Origin: Paenibacillus albidus
Lineage (GTDB): Bacteria; Bacillota; Bacilli; Paenibacillales; Paenibacillaceae
Length of the DNA stretch: 64,000 bases
Direction of reading: 5' to 3'
Assembly (NCBI RefSeq): GCF_014644435.1
Contig: NZ_BMKR01000005.1
Coordinates: 267,463-331,462, forward strand
A program made the position numbers and the translations under genes. Shown in pieces: positions 61,010 through 64,000 of this stretch (positions within the stretch are counted from its first letter, which is position 1; every line of letters begins with the position of its first letter). The notes under the pieces are model-generated. The model was not told the DNA's origin, did not search any database, and saw only the letters and a list, made by a program, of their open reading frames with translations.

Positions 61010-61297
61010 ATGAAAAGGGTCTTTAGAGTGCTTGGTATTCTTTTTGCAGTGGCAACCATTCTATCAAGTCTGTTTTTGCTTAACAAGGATTATAACGTCG
61101 AAGATCAGTCCTTACGATCTTGGTCGATGGTAATGGTGTGCGGAACACTGATTTTTAATGGTGGGTACTTCTATATGAAAAGCAAATCCAAGCAAGGCAA
61201 GCAAGGCAAGCAAGGCAAGCAAGGCAAACAAGGCCTTCTAATGTCGATTATAGGAATTGTTTTGTTGATATTAGTTATTGTTGCATTTCCGTTTTAG
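61010..61297 (+). CDS. Small two-helix membrane protein with KQG repeat
   Basis: 95 residues behind GAAGGAG. Two or three hydrophobic segments (VLGILFAVATILSSLFLL; SMVMVCGTLIFNGGYF; LLMSIIGIVLLILVIVAF). Between the last two lies a run of five KQG units encoded by a 9-bp tandem repeat (61191-61235, AAGCAAGGC). The loop would be short, basic and flexible. No family is recognised. Confidence 0.6.
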   Translation: MKRVFRVLGILFAVATILSSLFLLNKDYNVEDQSLRSWSMVMVCGTLIFNGGYFYMKSKSKQGKQGKQGKQGKQGLLMSIIGIVLLILVIVAFPF

Positions 61298-61342
61298 GGG
61301 TGATCAAGATCGCAAATATTAGGATATAAGGAGTTGTAAGGG

Positions 61343-62702
61343 ATGAGGAAAGTATCAAAAATAGCCTTTTTTATTTTTCTTTACTCTATTTATGATTGCG
61401 TTAGTCAGTCAAGGGACAGCCTTGGCGAAAAGTGGAATTAAAGTTGTTTTATATGGGAGTATCATGCAAGGAGAGCACTTGGCAGTTATGAAGAATAACA
61501 CTGTCCTGGTTCCCTTTAAAGAAATCTTCAAAACATTGGGCTTTAGTGTTAGTTATGACTCTGTAAGTAAAACTATCTCCGGAGATAAGTCAGGGACTAC
61601 TATTCAATTAGTAATTGATCAGAACACTGCATGGATTAATAATACTCCTGCTACGCTTCAGGTAGCACCCCAGATTATAAATGGCGCAACCTATGTACCT
61701 CTTCGAGTTATCAGTGAAGCAAGTGGTTTGGAAGTAAAGTGGTATGGTAAGTCGCAAATTGTCTCTCTGTACTCCAAGCAAAATCTTTTTTCGGCATCAA
61801 ACGGAGGGAAATTTGGTTATATCAATGCGCAAGGTAAGAATGTAATTGATTATCAAACGAAGTTTACAAATGCTTATCCTTTTAGTGAAGGATTGGCCAT
61901 TGTATATTCAAGTGGGAAATTTGCTGGGTTCATCAATCAGCAGGGGAAATTAGTTATCCCAAAAGGGAACTACTATGATGCAAAAGATTTTTCAGAGGGG
62001 CTTGCAGCGTATAGAACTCTTGATCCCGTATCTAAGTATGGCTATATGGACGTTACTGGAGCTAGTATTATAAAGCCGCACTTTAAAAAAGCTAACAGTT
62101 TTTCCGAAGGTTTGGCGGCTGTTCAAATAGGTAGTAGCTATGGATATATTGATTCTCTAGGGAAGATAATTATAAAGGCGCAATATGACAGCGCTATAGA
62201 TTTTTCAGAGGGGCTTGCTTTGGTTACGCTCCATGGAGCGTTCTTTTATATCGATAAAAAAGGTAATGTTCTGATAAATGCAGAGTATTCAAAGGCAGAT
62301 TCTTTTTCTGAAGGTTTGGCAGCTGTGAAAAAGGGATCTGAATTTGGCTTTATTAATAAAAAAGGAGAAATAGCGATTCCTGCTATTTATGAGGAAGCTC
62401 ACTCCTTTTCCGGGGGATTGGCCGCAGTTAGAGTGAAGGGGAAAGCAGGCTATATAGATCATAAAGGGACGATGATTATTTCCAACCAGTTTGATGCAGC
62501 AAGTGACTTTTATGAGGGGCTCGCAGCAGCTGAATCGGGCGGCAAGACGGGCTTCATCAATAAAAAAGGGGATTGGGTTATTCAACCAACACTTTCATGG
62601 GCGCAGCCATTTTCAAATGGGCTCTCCTATGCTTATAGCGACGATGGAGAAGTATATGTTAATCAGACTGGTCAGATTGTATGGAGGATAAAAGAGCCCT
62701 AA
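61343..62702 (+). pseudogene. WG-repeat protein with stalk domain, frameshifted signal peptide
   Basis: From 61392 the frame encodes 436 residues: a copper-amine-oxidase-N-like stalk domain (AVMKNNTVLVPFKEIFKTLGF ... YVPLRVISEASGLEVKWYG) and about eight WG-type repeats (FGYINAQGKNVI, FSEGLAAV). The true start is probably ATG 61343 behind GGAG: MRKVSKIAFF begins a signal peptide in another frame. Removing one T from the T6 (61367-61372) or T5 (61374-61378) run joins it to LFMIALVSQGTALA, a perfect signal. The ATG at 61392 has no ribosome site. Either a real frameshift, a phase-variable switch or a sequencing error. Confidence 0.7.
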
Positions 62703-62727
62703 ATAACCTTTCGAGGAGGTAAGATAA

Positions 62728-63216
62728 GTGGTTCAACTCATTTCTGTTTCGGAGGAAAGTAAGGTTACGCTGCACAATATATATCAGTTATATCTTTATG
62801 ATTTTAGCCAATTTACCGAGGAAGACATAAACAGCTGCGGACTATTTGGTGTTAGTTTGGATCACTATTGGCAAGACCCTCGATGGAATCCTTTTTTTAT
62901 TGTTCACGATGGGAAAATTATGGGCTTCCTAGTTGTTCTCTTTGAAAACTATGACGTTGATCCGGATCCAACACATGTTATTTATGATTTCATGATTCTC
63001 AAGAAACATAGAAGGAATGGGTTCGGAAAGGAAGCTGCCATTAAAGCATTTAATCTGTATAAGGCGAATTGGAAGGTTGCTCAGATGAGTTCAAATGAAG
63101 CTGCTGTCCTTTTTTGGCGAAGTGTGATTACAGAATATACGAATGATACCTACACAGAATTATATAGGCCAGACTTTAAAAAATATGTTCAGTCCTTCAA
63201 TAATAAAGACTTCTGA
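62728..63216 (+). CDS. GNAT-family acetyltransferase
   Basis: 162 residues from GTG 62728 behind GAGGAGG. GNAT core: YDFMILKKHRRNGFGKEAAIKAF with the acetyl-CoA loop RRNGFG, and SSNEAAVLFWRSVI. The substrate is unknown. It starts 25 bases after the WG-repeat gene and may share its transcript. A strong terminator follows. Confidence 0.82.
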   Translation: MVQLISVSEESKVTLHNIYQLYLYDFSQFTEEDINSCGLFGVSLDHYWQDPRWNPFFIVHDGKIMGFLVVLFENYDVDPDPTHVIYDFMILKKHRRNGFGKEAAIKAFNLYKANWKVAQMSSNEAAVLFWRSVITEYTNDTYTELYRPDFKKYVQSFNNKDF

Positions 63217-63227
63217 TCGCGAATGTA

Positions 63228-63272
63228 AATAAGCCCTTCCGAATTCCTACCGGGAATTGAAAGGGCTTATTT
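63228..63272. terminator. Terminator after the acetyltransferase
   Basis: AAATAAGCCCTT (63228-63239) pairs with AAGGGCTTATTT (63261-63272); an inner GAATTC-type stem extends it. Confidence 0.8.
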
Positions 63273-63315
63273 ATTTCGGTCTTCCCACTAATGAAATAAT
63301 AGGATGGTTATGGAA

Positions 63316-63834
63316 CTACTGAATGAAACCGGCCTTTTTTAAACTGTTTAATTCAATCAGAGTGTCTTTTTCGGTAAAATGAAGTTCAACATTCCCATAT
63401 ACGGTTTTGGAGGTGTAAAGGCCTGACTTGCTAGCCGGAACGGGAATGTCTATGGTTTTGGGCCCTAAGATCAAGGTGATGGTATCCGTTAAATTGCCTG
63501 TTACGGTGATATTGAAGTTTTTGAGCTCGTCGAGGGGAATCCAGTTCTCGGCAGTAAGCACGGCTACATCGGATTTTTTGGATTTAAGCGCAATGGATTT
63601 CTGCGTGTTGTCATATTCCAGCGCATAACCGGTCATTTGCGCCACTTCACGGACCGGCAGGTATGTAGTTCCCTTATAGAGCAGGGGATCATTCTTAAGT
63701 GTTTGCTTCTGGCCATCGACGGTAAAGGTAAACTTGGCGAATACAGCCTGTACGGTTGGCGTAGTCGCGGCGGCGGCCATTCCTGCCGATCCGATCAGCA
63801 GTCCGGCTACCAGTCCAATGATTGCTTTTTTCAC
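63316..63834 (-). CDS. Stalk-domain (copper amine oxidase N-like) secreted protein
   Basis: 172 residues from GTG 63834 behind AAGGAG. A signal peptide (MKKAIIGLVAGLLIGSAGMAAAA) and a stalk domain: VDGQKQTLKNDPLLYKGTTYLPVREVAQMTGYALEYDNTQKSIAL. No catalytic residues are known for this domain, which Paenibacillus uses widely as a wall-associated stalk. The C-terminal 70 residues are unrecognised. Confidence 0.82.
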   Translation of the reverse strand: MKKAIIGLVAGLLIGSAGMAAAATTPTVQAVFAKFTFTVDGQKQTLKNDPLLYKGTTYLPVREVAQMTGYALEYDNTQKSIALKSKKSDVAVLTAENWIPLDELKNFNITVTGNLTDTITLILGPKTIDIPVPASKSGLYTSKTVYGNVELHFTEKDTLIELNSLKKAGFIQ

Positions 63835-64000
63835 AAATTATCAGCTCCTTTAATCTAATTTTACTATATTACGGTAAATGATGGGAGGAGTTTAAGAGAA
63901 TATAGTAAATAAAAAGGCCGGCGGTGCAAGGAAGCGGACTCAGTGATTTAGACTAAGAGGTGGACACGGAAAGTACAACTCATGGATAATAGATCAAACT
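63835..64000. other. Right edge of the window
   Basis: No gene is visible. An ATG at 63983 is cut off by the window end. The sequence GGTGGACACGGAAAGTACA just before it could be the tip of an insertion sequence, but the element cannot be judged from here. Confidence 0.25.

Overview
The window reads as a chromosomal segment of a spore-forming, plant-polysaccharide-degrading Firmicute, most likely Paenibacillus. The signs are strong AGGAGG ribosome sites, YesM/YesN-type two-component pairs next to sugar ABC transporters that lack their own ATPase, a LexA box and Fur boxes of Bacillus type, sporulation-type genes (a YjcZ-like peptide, a BclA-like collagen protein, an ExsC-like protein) and cell-surface 'stalk' domains. 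Genus assignment is inference from gene content; no marker gene was compared.

1-11.7 kb: the end of cysK, two small lipoproteins, a NarL-type two-component pair followed by ycnI, a divergent SDR/LysR pair, rlmA, a PUA-like protein, and a YesN/YesM pair on the minus strand. 11.9-17.9 kb: an alpha-galactoside uptake operon (two LplB/LplC-type permeases, a lipoprotein binding protein and a GH36 alpha-galactosidase) divergent from that YesN/YesM pair. 17.9-33 kb: housekeeping and stress genes. These include an MhqN-like nitroreductase, an SGNH hydrolase, a MazG-like protein, methionine aminopeptidase, an Rrf2/YwnA regulator, a macro-domain protein, a CatE-like dioxygenase with a YwnB-like reductase, DegV, a two-gene ThrE-type exporter, a Y-family polymerase behind a LexA box, and YitT.

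34-52.4 kb: a carbohydrate region. It holds AraC/GH127, an AT-rich ABC-F gene that looks acquired, a GH94 phosphorylase with its LacI regulator (both promoters carry the same 14-bp palindrome), and a long operon of YesM-YesN-permease-permease-binding protein-(alpha/alpha)6 hydrolase-GH43. 52.5-55.3 kb: a Fur-controlled siderophore-binding lipoprotein followed by a Btr-like AraC protein whose C-terminal half is a paralogue of that binding protein.

55.3-64 kb: an accessory, decayed region. It has small sporulation-type peptides, pentanucleotide and hexanucleotide purine repeats, a cluster of dispersed palindromic repeats, tRNA-Val(GAC) with an integrase remnant beside it, an orphan SUKH immunity protein, an IS1182-type transposase remnant, the collagen-like spore protein, a WG-repeat protein with a frameshift in its signal peptide, and stalk-domain proteins.

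The observations most worth following are a shared 6-7-6 operator tying the Rrf2 regulator to the catE/ywnB operon; a palindromic repeat family present in two clusters about 30 kb apart; two sensor-kinase genes whose ideal ribosome sites face ACG and ATC instead of a normal start codon; a possible phase-variable T-tract in the WG-repeat gene; and sigma-K-like promoter elements before three spore-type genes. I saw no clear anti-phage or biosynthetic system.
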